Shown here piece by piece: positions 50,902 through 60,548 of a stretch of 64,000 bases of DNA. A model generated the notes under the pieces. It worked only from the letters and a program-made list of their open reading frames with translations. It made no database searches and was not told the DNA's origin. Each line of letters opens with the position of its first letter. Position 1 is the first letter of the stretch. Location: NCBI GenBank assembly GCA_965208015.1, contig OZ242308.1, positions 1,178,001 through 1,242,000 of the forward strand, in the 5' to 3' direction. Made by a program: the position numbers and the translations under genes. Source of the stretch: Bin87 sp965208015 (GTDB taxonomy: Bacteria; Chloroflexota; Dehalococcoidia; Lucifugimonadales; UBA3495).

Positions 50902-52524
50902 ATGAGAGAGCATGAAGTACCGACCCACGTGCAGGCCGAGGACAAGGCTCTGCTGTGGTTCACCTTCCCCCAGATCGTGGCGGTGGTGGCGACTTGCGCC
51001 GTGGCCTACGGCGTCTATCGCTACTTTCCCTTCGGCCCCTCGGGGTTGAAGCTGGGCATCGCCATCCTGCTGGGCGTCCTGGGCATCGCCATGACCGTGG
51101 GCAAGGTGGGGGGCCGGGGGCTGCCCCTGGTGGCCGCCGACATGCTGAAGTTCAACCTGGGCGCCCGGCTCTACGCCGGGTCCCCGGCGGAGCTGGCCAT
51201 CAGCGAGCCGCCGCCCCAGCCCGAGGCCAAACCCGACCCCCTGCGTCTGTTGGCGAAGAAGGCCGCAGGCAAGGTGGGCAACGCGGTGAAGGCCGCCCGG
51301 CGTCATGGGAGGAGACCCTTCCGTCCCCACAGCTGGTTCGGCAAGGGCCGGCGCCGCCGGGACGCCGGCGACCGTCCCCAAACCCCCAACGAAGGAACTC
51401 GGGCCAGGAGGCCGTGGAGCCGCTTCCTGACGGTGGCGGCGCTGGGACTGCTGGCGGTGGTATTGCTGCCCAGCAGCGCCCTAGCCGACGACCCCGACGA
51501 CAACCCCTACGGCGACGCCTGGCGGCTGGGCGAGATCTACTTCGAGCCGCCGGACCCGGTGCCGGGCCGCCGGATCTACGTGGAACGGCTGGCGGTGTCC
51601 GGCGACACCGCCGCCGTCACCCTGCGGGCCGCCCACGACCTGGACCTGAAGGGACGGGTCTTCGGCGGCAGGACCGGCAGGACGCTGAGGATGGGCTTCA
51701 ACACCGGCCTGGCGGCGGGCCAGAGCAAGAGCTACAACCTGACCCTGAACGGGCCGTCGCCCTCCTTCACCTTCTCCTGGCAGGACGCGTTGGGATTCTC
51801 CGGCGCGGCGTCGCTGAAGAGCCATCAAATTCCCTACCCCCTGCCCACCGCCGAGGCGGATCTGTGCGACCTGGAGGTCACCGCCCTGGAGTGGACGCCG
51901 GGGCGGATCACCGGCGTCATCGCCTCGGAATGCATCACGGAGACCCGCCACGAGGAGGACCTGCCGGTGTACGGCGGCCACTTCAGCCAGTCAGTGCCGG
52001 CCCTGCTGGACGCCGACGTAACCTGGATCGCCGGAACGGTGAGCGTTACGTGGGGCGGCCACTCCACCACCGCGGCCTTCGTCCGGGACGGCGAGACTTC
52101 CTTCACCCTGCCCGTGGCCAACAGCCGGGCGGTCAACGGCCTGGAGATCACGGCGGACCTGACGGCGACGCTGAACGTCCCCCGCCCGCCCATGTTGCAA
52201 ACCGTCCACCACCCGGCCCGCACCGACGTGTACACCCGCCGGGTGACCTGCACCTGCGGGGAAAGTCGGACCGTCAAGACGGTGCGCATCTACGTCCACC
52301 ACAAGGAGCACGTGCGGGCGGTGGAGAACCAGCGCGGTCCCGTGACCCGCACCCGGACGGAGAGCGTTCCCCTCGTCCAGGCGTCGCATACGGCGCAAGC
52401 GGCGAACCTGGGCGCCGACGCCCCCTACCAGGCCCTCTACGTGCCGCCGCCCAAGCCCCCGCCGCGCAGGGCGGAGCAGACGCCGGTGGGCGGTTCCAGT
52501 TGGTGGAGCTGGCTATGGCCATGA
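50902..52524 (+). CDS. PrgI/VirB3-like domain fused to a secreted beta-rich domain
   Basis: A 540-aa protein. Residues 1-95 match the PrgI family (VPTHVQAEDKALLWFTFPQ in part, two membrane helices at about 22-40 and 48-66), the VirB3 counterpart in monoderm secretion systems. A basic linker follows, then a third hydrophobic segment with signal-like end (FLTVAALGLLAVVLLPSSALA, about 175-195) and a ~340-aa extracytoplasmic part of beta strands with a CTCG motif and a Pro-rich tail. It looks like fusion of a PrgI gene with a secreted-protein gene. ATG 50902 has AGGAGGG. Confidence 0.72.
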   Translation: MREHEVPTHVQAEDKALLWFTFPQIVAVVATCAVAYGVYRYFPFGPSGLKLGIAILLGVLGIAMTVGKVGGRGLPLVAADMLKFNLGARLYAGSPAELAISEPPPQPEAKPDPLRLLAKKAAGKVGNAVKAARRHGRRPFRPHSWFGKGRRRRDAGDRPQTPNEGTRARRPWSRFLTVAALGLLAVVLLPSSALADDPDDNPYGDAWRLGEIYFEPPDPVPGRRIYVERLAVSGDTAAVTLRAAHDLDLKGRVFGGRTGRTLRMGFNTGLAAGQSKSYNLTLNGPSPSFTFSWQDALGFSGAASLKSHQIPYPLPTAEADLCDLEVTALEWTPGRITGVIASECITETRHEEDLPVYGGHFSQSVPALLDADVTWIAGTVSVTWGGHSTTAAFVRDGETSFTLPVANSRAVNGLEITADLTATLNVPRPPMLQTVHHPARTDVYTRRVTCTCGESRTVKTVRIYVHHKEHVRAVENQRGPVTRTRTESVPLVQASHTAQAANLGADAPYQALYVPPPKPPPRRAEQTPVGGSSWWSWLWP

Positions 52525-52841
52525 GATTGACTCCTTTCCTCCTGTCCTCGGCGGCGGCCCTGGCGTCGATGGCCGCCGCCTCGGACGACGAGATGAACGC
52601 GATGACCGCCGCCTTCGACGCGGCGCTCACCGGCATGGCCTACGTGGGGGTCGGCCTGTGCTTCTTCGGCATCGTCTGGGCCGGGTTCCTGCTGATGGCC
52701 GAGGGCGCCGAGGGCGAGAACCGGGGCCGGGCGCGCAACGCCGTCCTCATGGCCGTGGTCGGCCTGGTGGTGGTCTTGCTGGCCAAGGGCATCGCCGCCG
52801 GCATCATCGGCCGGATCATCGAGGTCCTGCCCAGCGCATAA
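52515..52841 (+). CDS. Second pilin-like small membrane protein
   Basis: A 108-aa protein: N-terminal hydrophobic segment (LTPFLLSSAAALASMAAA), then two membrane helices (YVGVGLCFFGIVWAGFLLM and VLMAVVGLVVVLLAKGIAAG) with the loop GAEGENRGRAR. The layout parallels the pilin-like protein at 50571. ATG 52515 has GGTGGAG six bases upstream; ATG 52521, overlapping the previous stop as ATGA, is the alternative. It overlaps the PrgI fusion gene by ten bases. Confidence 0.65.
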   Translation: MAMRLTPFLLSSAAALASMAAASDDEMNAMTAAFDAALTGMAYVGVGLCFFGIVWAGFLLMAEGAEGENRGRARNAVLMAVVGLVVVLLAKGIAAGIIGRIIEVLPSA

Positions 52842-52869
52842 GTCAACCCGAATCAATCTGGAGGTGTGA

Positions 52870-55119
52870 ATGGTGAAACTGACGTTACCCAACCCGAAGG
52901 ACCTGGCCCGGCGCTGGCCGCCGGGCCGGTCCCAACCCGAAGATATTGACGAAGCGGCGGAGACTGAATCCGCCGCCGAACCCAAGCCCCCGCCGCCCCT
53001 GCCCCTGTTCTTCATGCTGTCCCACCTAGAGGAGGACGGCCCGGTGCGCCTGGACGGGGTGAAACTGGCGGTGCTGGAGGTGATGGGGCTGGAGCTGGAC
53101 GAGCCCAAGCTGGGCGCCTTCGCCGGATCGCTCAACGCCGTGGACTTCCCGGTGCAACTGCTGGTGCGCCAGCACCCGCCGGTGCTTTCCACCCTCCGCA
53201 GCAACCTGACGGCGGCGCAGCCGGACGATTTGCCCCAACAGACGAAAGACGCCGCCGACAGCCTGGGACGGCTGCTGACCACCCTGGAAAACCGGGAGGG
53301 CATCCTGGACCGGCGGTTCTACGCCGTGTGCGAGCACGCGAGGGCCGACGAACTGCGGGCGCTGCTGGTCCGCGCCGGGCTCGGCGTCTTTCCCCTCTCC
53401 GGCAACTCGCTCAAGCTGCTGCTGTTGGCCTGCGCCCTGGGCGGCTCTCCCCAGGACCGGGACGAGGACGCCGAGATGGAGGTCGAGGTCAACCGCCGGG
53501 ACATCTGCATCGGCGGCCGCCTGGTGCGCTCCCTGCACCTGGGCAAGTGGCCCCGCAGTCTCGCGCCCGGCTTCCTGCAAGGCTTGATGGCCGCCGGCGC
53601 GCCCATGGACCTGTCGGTGCACCTGGGCGCCATCCCCACCGAGCAGGCCGCCCGCACCCTGGAGTGGCAGAAGGTCCGCTTCGAGTCGGCCCAGTCCCTC
53701 TCCTTCAAGCGGGGCCGCTCCATGTCGCCGGAGGCCGAGATCGCCCTGGAGGACGTGAGCCGCTTGCGCGACGAGGTGCAGCGGGGCCGGGAGAGGCTGT
53801 TCCACGCTTCCCTTTCCGTCACCCTCCACGCCGACGACCAGGACACCCTGAAAGACCTGACCCAGAAGGCCCGGGCCCACTTCGCCGCCACGTTGGGCAA
53901 GCTGGACAACCTGGCCTTCCGCCAGCGAGAAGGGCTGCTGTCCACTCTGCCCCTGGGCCTGAACGCCGTGGCCGTGTGGCGGACGCTGGACACGTCGTCA
54001 TTGGCCAGGCTGTTCCCCTTCTCGCCGCCGGACCTGGACACCCGCAGCGGCACCCTCTACGGCATCGACCTGCGGGCCTGCGCCCCCATCGTCTACGACC
54101 CCTTCGACGGCACCCACCTCAACGCCAACACCGCCGTCCTGGCCCGCTCCGGCAGCGGCAAGAGTTTCGCCACCAAGCTGGGCGTGCTGCGGGGACTGTG
54201 CCGGGGAGTGCGGGCCTACATCATCGACCCCGAGGGCGAGTACACCGACATGGCCCGCGCCGCCGGTGGCCGTGTCCTGTCCCCCGGAGTCCCCGGCCAG
54301 GGCATGAACCCCTTTGTCATCGACCGGGGCGACAGCGAGGAGCTTTTGCAGCGCATCGGCAGCCTGCGCCGCCTCATCGAGGTGATGGTGGGGGAGCGCC
54401 TCAGCGCCGAGCGCCGTTCCTCCCTGGACCACGCCCTGGCCGGTTACTACTCCGAGAGGCGGGAGCGCACCGGCTTCCGCGATTTCTACGCCTACCTGCA
54501 AGAGGAGACGCCGGAGATCGCCCACCTGCTGCGGCCCTTCGCCACCGGCAGCCTGCGGGACCTGCTTTCCGACGAGGGGGACGACCTGCTGGCCCGCGAG
54601 GCCCTGGTCACCGTCTTCGATTTGCACCTCTTGGAACCCGAACTCAGACCGGCGGCGGCGATGGTCTGCACCGAGACGGTGTGGGCCGCCGCCGCCCAGG
54701 ACCCAAGACCCCGGCTGCTGGTGGTGGACGAGGTGTGGTCGATCATGCAGCACCCCGAGGGCGCTGCGTTCATGGTCAGCGTGGCCAAGCGCGCCCGCAA
54801 GCACCGGCTGGGGTTGCAGTTCATCACCCAGGACGTGCAGGACCTCCTCTCCGAGGACTCCTCCCGCGCTATCACCGGGCACAGCGGCCGGGCGCTCTTG
54901 CAGAACGCCGCCTTCAAGCTCTTGCTCCAGCAGGACGCGGCGGCGGTGAGCACCGTGGGCGAAGCCTTCGATTTGCCCGAGGAGTTGCAACGCTGGCTTT
55001 TGTCCTGTCCGAGAGGCGACGGCCTCCTGCTGGCGAGGGGCCAGCGTTTTCCCGTGCGCATCGAGGCCACCCCCGAAGAAACGGAAGTAATCGAGTGGCG
55101 GCCCGGCCCCAGGCACTAG
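52870..55119 (+). CDS. VirB4-family conjugation ATPase
   Basis: A 749-aa ATPase: Walker A ARSGSGKSFATK (about 424-435), IIDPEGEY shortly after, Walker B LLVVDEVWSIM (about 616-626) and QFITQDVQDLL, all characteristic of VirB4/TraC/TrbE. The N-terminal half (SFKRGRSMSPEAEIALED and HASLSVTLHADDQDTLKDL in part) is of the CagE/VirB4 type. It powers substrate transport and pilus assembly at the membrane. ATG 52870 has GGAGGTG. It is central evidence that this operon encodes a type IV secretion system. Confidence 0.93.
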   Translation: MVKLTLPNPKDLARRWPPGRSQPEDIDEAAETESAAEPKPPPPLPLFFMLSHLEEDGPVRLDGVKLAVLEVMGLELDEPKLGAFAGSLNAVDFPVQLLVRQHPPVLSTLRSNLTAAQPDDLPQQTKDAADSLGRLLTTLENREGILDRRFYAVCEHARADELRALLVRAGLGVFPLSGNSLKLLLLACALGGSPQDRDEDAEMEVEVNRRDICIGGRLVRSLHLGKWPRSLAPGFLQGLMAAGAPMDLSVHLGAIPTEQAARTLEWQKVRFESAQSLSFKRGRSMSPEAEIALEDVSRLRDEVQRGRERLFHASLSVTLHADDQDTLKDLTQKARAHFAATLGKLDNLAFRQREGLLSTLPLGLNAVAVWRTLDTSSLARLFPFSPPDLDTRSGTLYGIDLRACAPIVYDPFDGTHLNANTAVLARSGSGKSFATKLGVLRGLCRGVRAYIIDPEGEYTDMARAAGGRVLSPGVPGQGMNPFVIDRGDSEELLQRIGSLRRLIEVMVGERLSAERRSSLDHALAGYYSERRERTGFRDFYAYLQEETPEIAHLLRPFATGSLRDLLSDEGDDLLAREALVTVFDLHLLEPELRPAAAMVCTETVWAAAAQDPRPRLLVVDEVWSIMQHPEGAAFMVSVAKRARKHRLGLQFITQDVQDLLSEDSSRAITGHSGRALLQNAAFKLLLQQDAAAVSTVGEAFDLPEELQRWLLSCPRGDGLLLARGQRFPVRIEATPEETEVIEWRPGPRH

Positions 55120-55184
55120 CCGGTAGGAGGCCGGAATTACCGATACCAACCCTGGCAATCATAACCGATGAAAGGAAGGACCAT

Positions 55185-57905
55185 ATGAACCTCCAACTCA
55201 ACCCCAAGCGGATATTCCTCGGCAACCGCCAGCGCAGCGCCCCGGTGCTGCTGGCGGTGACGCCGCCGCGCACCGGCGAGCGCACCATGCTGGGCGTGGA
55301 GAATATGCTCCAGTCCATCGCCGTCCCCGAACCCTTCTCCCTGGAACTGGCCGGCACATCCGACGGCGTGACCCTGCTGGCCCGCTGCCTGGACCGGGAG
55401 GTGGTGCGCGGGCAACTGGCCGCCCACTACCCCCAGGCCCGCATCCAGGAGGTCTCCGTGGACCAGGACCCCATCTTCGTCCACCGGGGCGAGCAGGCGT
55501 GGGGTATGACGCTCAGGGCCTCCGGACCGGAGTACGTGCCGCTGCGCACCTTCCGGGACGACGACCTGCTGGACCCGGGCTCCGACCCCCTCATCGCCAT
55601 CATCGGCGCCCTGTCCAACCTGAAGGACGGCGAGCGGGTGCTGGCCCGCCTGCTGCTGCGCTCCCTGGGCCCCGACTGGTCCCAGGCCCACCAGCAGAAA
55701 GCCTTCAGCAACCCCGGCTACCAGCGCCCCGACCCCTCCTACACCTACCAGACCAGGCCCCTGCAACTGGACGGCGTGACCATGGCCGTCCTCGGCGTGG
55801 CGGCGCTGGTCGCGCTGCGGGGCTACCTGTGGGTGCAGCAGGGGGAAATCCTCAAGGCGGCGCTGCTGGGACTGGGCAGCGCCCTGGGCCTGGCGGTGGC
55901 CGGCTGGGGCTGGTGGCGCTGGAAGCAGGCCCGGAGCCGGGTCTACGACCCCCTGATCATCAAGGAGAAGGTGGGGCGCATCGCCTTCGACGGCGAGCTG
56001 GAGCTGATCGCCGTGCTGCCCGAGGCCAATGAGCCGAAGGACGGACTCCGGCGGGCCAAAGACGTGCTAGAGCCGGTGGCAGCCGCCTACCGCCACTACG
56101 ACCACCCCGCCGGGGCCAGGTTCAGGGCCAGCACAGTCAGGCCCATCGTCCCCGTGATGAACCTCCATCCCGCCGGCCCCGGTCTCTTCGGCAAGCGCAG
56201 CGTCCTGGGCGTCCGCGAGGCGGCGGCGTTATGGCACCCGCCGGGAGCCCGGGACGAGACGCCCCTGCTGGAACGGTCCGGGTCAAGGGCGCTCCTGCCC
56301 TCGGCAAAAGGGGTGCGGGGCGGCGCGTTGGTGGGCAACACCACGGCGGGCCGCTCCCGGGAGATCCACTTCCCCGAGGACCTGCTGCGCCGCCACCACC
56401 TCTACGTGGCCCGCACCCGCATGGGCAAGTCCACCCTGATGCACCATATCGTCAGCCACAAACTGAAGGAGAAGGCCGAGGGCCGGGACCATGACGCCAT
56501 CGTGGTCATCGACCCCCACGCCGACCTGGTGGCCGGGCTGCTGGAGCAGGTGCCGGAGGCCATCGCCGATCGGGTGAAATTGATAGACCTGGCCGACCCG
56601 CGCGGCGCGCCGGGCATCAACCTGCTGGACGCCCGCATCTTCGCCGACCGCGACCGCACCGCCGATTCGGTGGTGCGCGTGGCCCACGGCCTGTGGGACC
56701 AGTGGGGTCCGAGGATGCAGTCCATCCTGGAGCACACCGTGAAGAGCCTCCACGAGGCCAACCGCCACCCGGCCACCCCCGACGACGAGCAGTTCACCCT
56801 CCTGGACGGCCTGTCCCTCTTGTCCGACGACAACTACCGCACCGGCGTCCTGACCCGGGTCTCCGACCCCTTCCTGCTGGACTGGTGGGGCGGCATCTTC
56901 GCCAGCTGGCGAAGGGACTACCAGGGCGACGCCCTGGCCCCGGTGCAGACCCGCCTCTCCTACTACGCATCGTCGGAGAAGGCCCGGGCCATCCTGGGCC
57001 AGCCCCGCTCCACCATCGACCTGCGCCAGACGATACGCGAGGGCGGCGTCCTGCTGGTATCCACCGCCCAGGGCGCCGTGGGCCGGGACGTGGCCGCCCT
57101 GGTGGGCGCTTCCCTGCTCAACCTGGTGGACGCGGTGATTAGGGAGCAGGGCAGCCTGCCGCCGCAGGAGCGCCGGGGTGCTTTGGTGGTGGTGGACGAG
57201 ATGCAGTCCATGCCCGGCGTCGATTACGAGTCCATGCTGTCGGAGCTGGGCAAGTTCGGGGCCAGTTTCATCCTCGCCACCCAGAGCCTGGCCAAGCTCA
57301 ACGATCTCTCGCTGACCATGCGCGACACCATCCTGGCCAACGTGGGCTGCCTGGCAGTGTTCCAGGTGGCGGGTTCCGACGCCCGGCAACTGGTCTGGGA
57401 GCTGGGCAAGGACCACGTGTCCGAGGACGACGTGGTTTCCCTGGACGTGCACCACTGCTACGTCCGGGCCACCGTGGGCACGGAGCGGATGCCGCCCTTC
57501 TCCATGATGGTGAAGAAGCCCGAGCCGGGCAGCCTGGCCGTGGCCCACCGCATCCGCGACGGCGCCTCGGCGTACCTGACGCCGGAGACCGAGATCGCCG
57601 CCCAGCAGGAGCGGGGCCGCCAGCGGGTCCAGGAGTGGCGCCGGGAGGTGGAGCGCATCCGCCGCAGCCAGAACCCGCCGCCGGACCAGAAGCAGGGCGA
57701 GGCCGGCAAGAACCTGGGACGCAATGATCAGCGCAGCAAGCACTTCCAGCCGCCCACCGGAGGGGCGCAGCCGAACGGTGAAGAATCCGATGCTGACGGC
57801 AATACCGGGGACGGCGGCGGCGAGGCCGAAGCCAGCGACCTCAGCGAGTACCGCCAGATGCTCATTGAGCGTCAGCAGGAGGAAGCACGGGAGGCCCGCG
57901 AATGA
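55185..57905 (+). CDS. Coupling ATPase (VirD4/HerA-like) of the conjugation system
   Basis: A 906-aa protein. The N-terminal ~190 residues are cytoplasmic. Two membrane helices follow (about 196-215 and 222-245). The ATPase domain has Walker A RTRMGKSTLMHH (about 408-419), VVIDPHADLV, and Walker B ALVVVDEMQSMPG (about 665-677), then FILATQSLAKL. It belongs to the TraD/VirD4/HerA group that brings DNA to the channel. The C-terminal ~100 residues are charged and disordered. ATG 55185 follows AAAGGAAGG. The last four bases overlap the next start (ATGA). Confidence 0.88.
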   Translation: MNLQLNPKRIFLGNRQRSAPVLLAVTPPRTGERTMLGVENMLQSIAVPEPFSLELAGTSDGVTLLARCLDREVVRGQLAAHYPQARIQEVSVDQDPIFVHRGEQAWGMTLRASGPEYVPLRTFRDDDLLDPGSDPLIAIIGALSNLKDGERVLARLLLRSLGPDWSQAHQQKAFSNPGYQRPDPSYTYQTRPLQLDGVTMAVLGVAALVALRGYLWVQQGEILKAALLGLGSALGLAVAGWGWWRWKQARSRVYDPLIIKEKVGRIAFDGELELIAVLPEANEPKDGLRRAKDVLEPVAAAYRHYDHPAGARFRASTVRPIVPVMNLHPAGPGLFGKRSVLGVREAAALWHPPGARDETPLLERSGSRALLPSAKGVRGGALVGNTTAGRSREIHFPEDLLRRHHLYVARTRMGKSTLMHHIVSHKLKEKAEGRDHDAIVVIDPHADLVAGLLEQVPEAIADRVKLIDLADPRGAPGINLLDARIFADRDRTADSVVRVAHGLWDQWGPRMQSILEHTVKSLHEANRHPATPDDEQFTLLDGLSLLSDDNYRTGVLTRVSDPFLLDWWGGIFASWRRDYQGDALAPVQTRLSYYASSEKARAILGQPRSTIDLRQTIREGGVLLVSTAQGAVGRDVAALVGASLLNLVDAVIREQGSLPPQERRGALVVVDEMQSMPGVDYESMLSELGKFGASFILATQSLAKLNDLSLTMRDTILANVGCLAVFQVAGSDARQLVWELGKDHVSEDDVVSLDVHHCYVRATVGTERMPPFSMMVKKPEPGSLAVAHRIRDGASAYLTPETEIAAQQERGRQRVQEWRREVERIRRSQNPPPDQKQGEAGKNLGRNDQRSKHFQPPTGGAQPNGEESDADGNTGDGGGEAEASDLSEYRQMLIERQQEEAREARE

Positions 57906-59539
57906 CGTCCAACCGTTGTGACGCCGACGCCCTGCGCCGCCTGGCCGATATGCCCTTTTTGGACCGGCTGGAACTGGCCGCCCTTTCCGGCTGGTCCCGG
58001 GGCGCGGTGTACCAGGCCGTCGAGAAACTGGAGCGTGCGGGGATGGTGGAAGCCGTCTCCCAAGCCTCCCCCCTGGTTCCCCCCACCCGCCGCCACGTTC
58101 TCACCGCCGCCGGAGTGCTCCGGCTGGCCGGGTTGGAGGGAAGGACCGTCGAGGAGCTGCTGTTCCTTCAACCCCTGTCCCGCCAGTGGCGGCGGGGGCT
58201 GCTGGAACGTCTGGATGCCGTGGCCGTCATCTACCGCCTGGCATCGGCCATCAACCAGGTATTTCACCCCCTGGTCTTCCGCTGGTATCGGGCCATGCCC
58301 CTGCACGCCGCCATCGCCCTCCCCGATGGCAGGACATTGGCCGTGGTGCGTCAGGGCAATTCCAGCGACCGAACCGCCTTCGCCAAGCGTCTCTGGCGGC
58401 TGGGGCAGTTGACGCCCACCAGCGCCGTACTGATGCTGCTGCCCGACGAGGTGCGGCTGCGCCAGGCCCGAAGGCTGGCAACGGCGTTGCCCGGCCCGGT
58501 GTTCCTGGCCCTGGAGAGCGACGCCGTTTCCGCCGGGGCCGGGGCCGCCGTCTGGCGCACCCCCTCCGGCGCAGCTCCCCTTGACTTGGCAACGGCGTTG
58601 AACCACACCGGGCCGCCCCGGTCCTGGCCCCTGCGCAGGCCGCCCCAGCGGGCCGCGATGCCCGACGCCCTAGACCACGACGCCAACTGCCTGCTGCCGT
58701 CCCTGCTCAAGCCGGTGGAGAAGAGGGCCGTGGACCTGCTGGCCGACTGGCCCTGGCTGTCGCCCCGGCACCTGGGCGAGTTGCTGGGGGTGAAGCGGTC
58801 CCGCCTGTCCCAGGTGACGACGCGGCTGGCTGAGCTGCGCCTGTTGGTTGACGTTGCCGTTGACGGCGAGCGCCGCCTGGCCCTGTCCGATAGAGGGCTG
58901 GTGATGCTGGCCCGCCGGGATCGAGCTTCGGTGGGAGACGCCCGCAAGCGTTGGAGCGCCATGCCCCTGGACGAGGACGCATCCCTGCACTGGCGCAACG
59001 TCGCCGGAACCCGGACCCGCCAACTGCTCCGCAACGTCGAGCACACCGCCGCCGTCCACGCCTTCGTCGCCGCCCTGTGCCGCCAGGCCCGTTCCCGCTC
59101 CCGGGAGATCGTCCAACTGGACCCGCCCCGCCGGGCGTCCCGCTACTTCCGGCACCAGAGAAAGCTGCGCTCGGTCCATCCCGACGCCTTCGGCGTAATC
59201 CGGCGAGGTGAAAGTGTATGGCCCTTCTTCCTTGAGTGGGAGCGCCGGGCCGTGCGGCCGGCCACCATGGCCGCCCGCGTCGCCCCCTACCTGCGCTACT
59301 ACGCCAGCACGAGGCCCACCGACGACCACGGCACTCAGCCCCTGGTCCTGGTGGTCTTCGACGACGACATAGCCCTGACCCACTTCCTGGCAGTCGCCGC
59401 CCGCGAGATGGAACGCGCCCGGGTGCGGGTGCCGCTGCTGGCCTCCCACCGGAAGCTGGTGGAGCGCGTCGGGCCGCTGGGACCGGCCTGGATTGCCCGC
59501 AGCGGAGACCCGCCGGACTTCGCCTTTCAACCCCGCTGA
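57902..59539 (+). CDS. Replication-relaxation family protein
   Basis: A 545-aa protein. Two winged-helix segments are visible (LELAALSGWSRGAVYQAVEKL, about 22-42, split here as AALSGWSRGAV and QAVEKLER; and LSPRHLGELLGVKRSRLSQV, about 290-309). The C-terminal part (HPDAFGVIRRGESVWPFFLEWERRAV in part) is the signature of the replication-relaxation family, a nuclease-like fold in rolling-circle or ICE replication modules. It is a candidate for initiating replication or transfer in place of a classical relaxase. The start overlaps the coupling-ATPase stop. Confidence 0.78.
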   Translation: MTSNRCDADALRRLADMPFLDRLELAALSGWSRGAVYQAVEKLERAGMVEAVSQASPLVPPTRRHVLTAAGVLRLAGLEGRTVEELLFLQPLSRQWRRGLLERLDAVAVIYRLASAINQVFHPLVFRWYRAMPLHAAIALPDGRTLAVVRQGNSSDRTAFAKRLWRLGQLTPTSAVLMLLPDEVRLRQARRLATALPGPVFLALESDAVSAGAGAAVWRTPSGAAPLDLATALNHTGPPRSWPLRRPPQRAAMPDALDHDANCLLPSLLKPVEKRAVDLLADWPWLSPRHLGELLGVKRSRLSQVTTRLAELRLLVDVAVDGERRLALSDRGLVMLARRDRASVGDARKRWSAMPLDEDASLHWRNVAGTRTRQLLRNVEHTAAVHAFVAALCRQARSRSREIVQLDPPRRASRYFRHQRKLRSVHPDAFGVIRRGESVWPFFLEWERRAVRPATMAARVAPYLRYYASTRPTDDHGTQPLVLVVFDDDIALTHFLAVAAREMERARVRVPLLASHRKLVERVGPLGPAWIARSGDPPDFAFQPR

Positions 59540-59570
59540 ACCGTTATTCCCGACCTACAAGGAGGAAACC

Positions 59571-60305
59571 ATGAAAATCTACTACGTGATGGAGGCCCAG
59601 GGCCGCCGCTGCCACATCCTTTCCGCCATGGGCGTGGACGCCCGGGCCTGGAACCGTCTTCACCGCCGAGTCCGAGAATGGCGCAGGCACCTGGAGCAAC
59701 GCCACGGCATCCCCGCAGATGGCGTACTGCGCCCTGGCGAATTGGCGGGCGGCGATGCGCCATCCTGTGGTTGCGGTTGCCACACGCAACGAGCGTCACC
59801 GCAAGTGGCTGTCCAGGGGCTGCGCGTCGTCGAGGATCTTGCCATGGAGACTGGCGGCGGCGGAGTAATCAACGTCTGCCTGGACATGGACGAAGCGCCG
59901 GCCCACCGCCGGGTCGCCCTGGACCGCCTATTCAACCGCATCAACGCCACCGCAGACCACCAAGGCGACCACGCCTTCCTCATCTTCGGCCAGGAACCCG
60001 ACGAGACGGTGGTCCGCACCTACGAGCGGCTGCGCAGCTACAACCCGGTTCCCGTGCGCGTCGCCGGCTGCGGCGACGGCTGGCACACCCGCAACCTTCC
60101 CATAAACCGGGTGATCGGCGGCCCCGTCTTCCGCAGTCCCGATACCGACTGCCTGATACAGGTTGCCGAACTGGTGGCCCAAGCCCTGGTGTGGCGGGAG
60201 GAACCGCAAACCGTTGACGGTCTGCCCGGAGCTTTCGACGTCCTGGACCGCGCCCTGAACCGGAGGGCGTCAAGGAACGACCCCCAAGGGGTAGTCAGAA
60301 GGTGA
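59571..60305 (+). CDS. DUF3800-like protein
   Basis: A 244-aa protein. The C-terminal half (VFRSPDTDCLIQVAELVAQAL, split as VFRSPDTDCLI and VAELVAQAL) and INVCLDMDEAPAHRR follow the DUF3800 pattern, an RNase H-like fold of unknown function common in mobile DNA. The usual opening YxDESG is MKIYYVMEAQG here, so the first Asp is missing. Residues 60-75 contain SCGCGCH. Start ATG 59571 has AAGGAGG; it follows the replication-relaxation gene by 31 bases and ends the operon. Confidence 0.65.
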   Translation: MKIYYVMEAQGRRCHILSAMGVDARAWNRLHRRVREWRRHLEQRHGIPADGVLRPGELAGGDAPSCGCGCHTQRASPQVAVQGLRVVEDLAMETGGGGVINVCLDMDEAPAHRRVALDRLFNRINATADHQGDHAFLIFGQEPDETVVRTYERLRSYNPVPVRVAGCGDGWHTRNLPINRVIGGPVFRSPDTDCLIQVAELVAQALVWREEPQTVDGLPGAFDVLDRALNRRASRNDPQGVVRR

Positions 60306-60438
60306 ACGGGAAGGGCGGGAAAGACCAAGCGGCGAACCGCCAGGATGCGCCTATTCACCCCCCCGGACCCTGCACTCCCGTTGGCACAGTTGCAGGCCAA
60401 AGCAGGCTTTTTCCACCGCTCCCATCGCTTCGCCGTCA

Positions 60439-60472
60439 GGGTTGCGACCACCTTCGGTGACGGTCGCAACCC
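60439..60472 (+). terminator. Probable terminator of the conjugation operon
   Basis: An 11-bp perfect stem (GGGTTGCGACC / GGTCGCAACCC) around a 12-base loop, 134 bases after the last stop of the operon, followed by TTGTTCGG. The T-run is weak. The rest of 60306-60548 shows nothing. Confidence 0.6.
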
Positions 60473-60548
60473 TTGTTCGGGAGCGAGCGATTACCTGCTG
60501 ACCTGGTTTGAGGCGATGGCAATGCGAAACTATTACGTTGGCAAGTGA

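Noticed and set aside
57902..59539. Classical relaxase
   Set aside because: No HUH motif (HxH or HxHxxH) or matching tyrosine context; winged helices and the C-terminal signature fit the replication-relaxation family.
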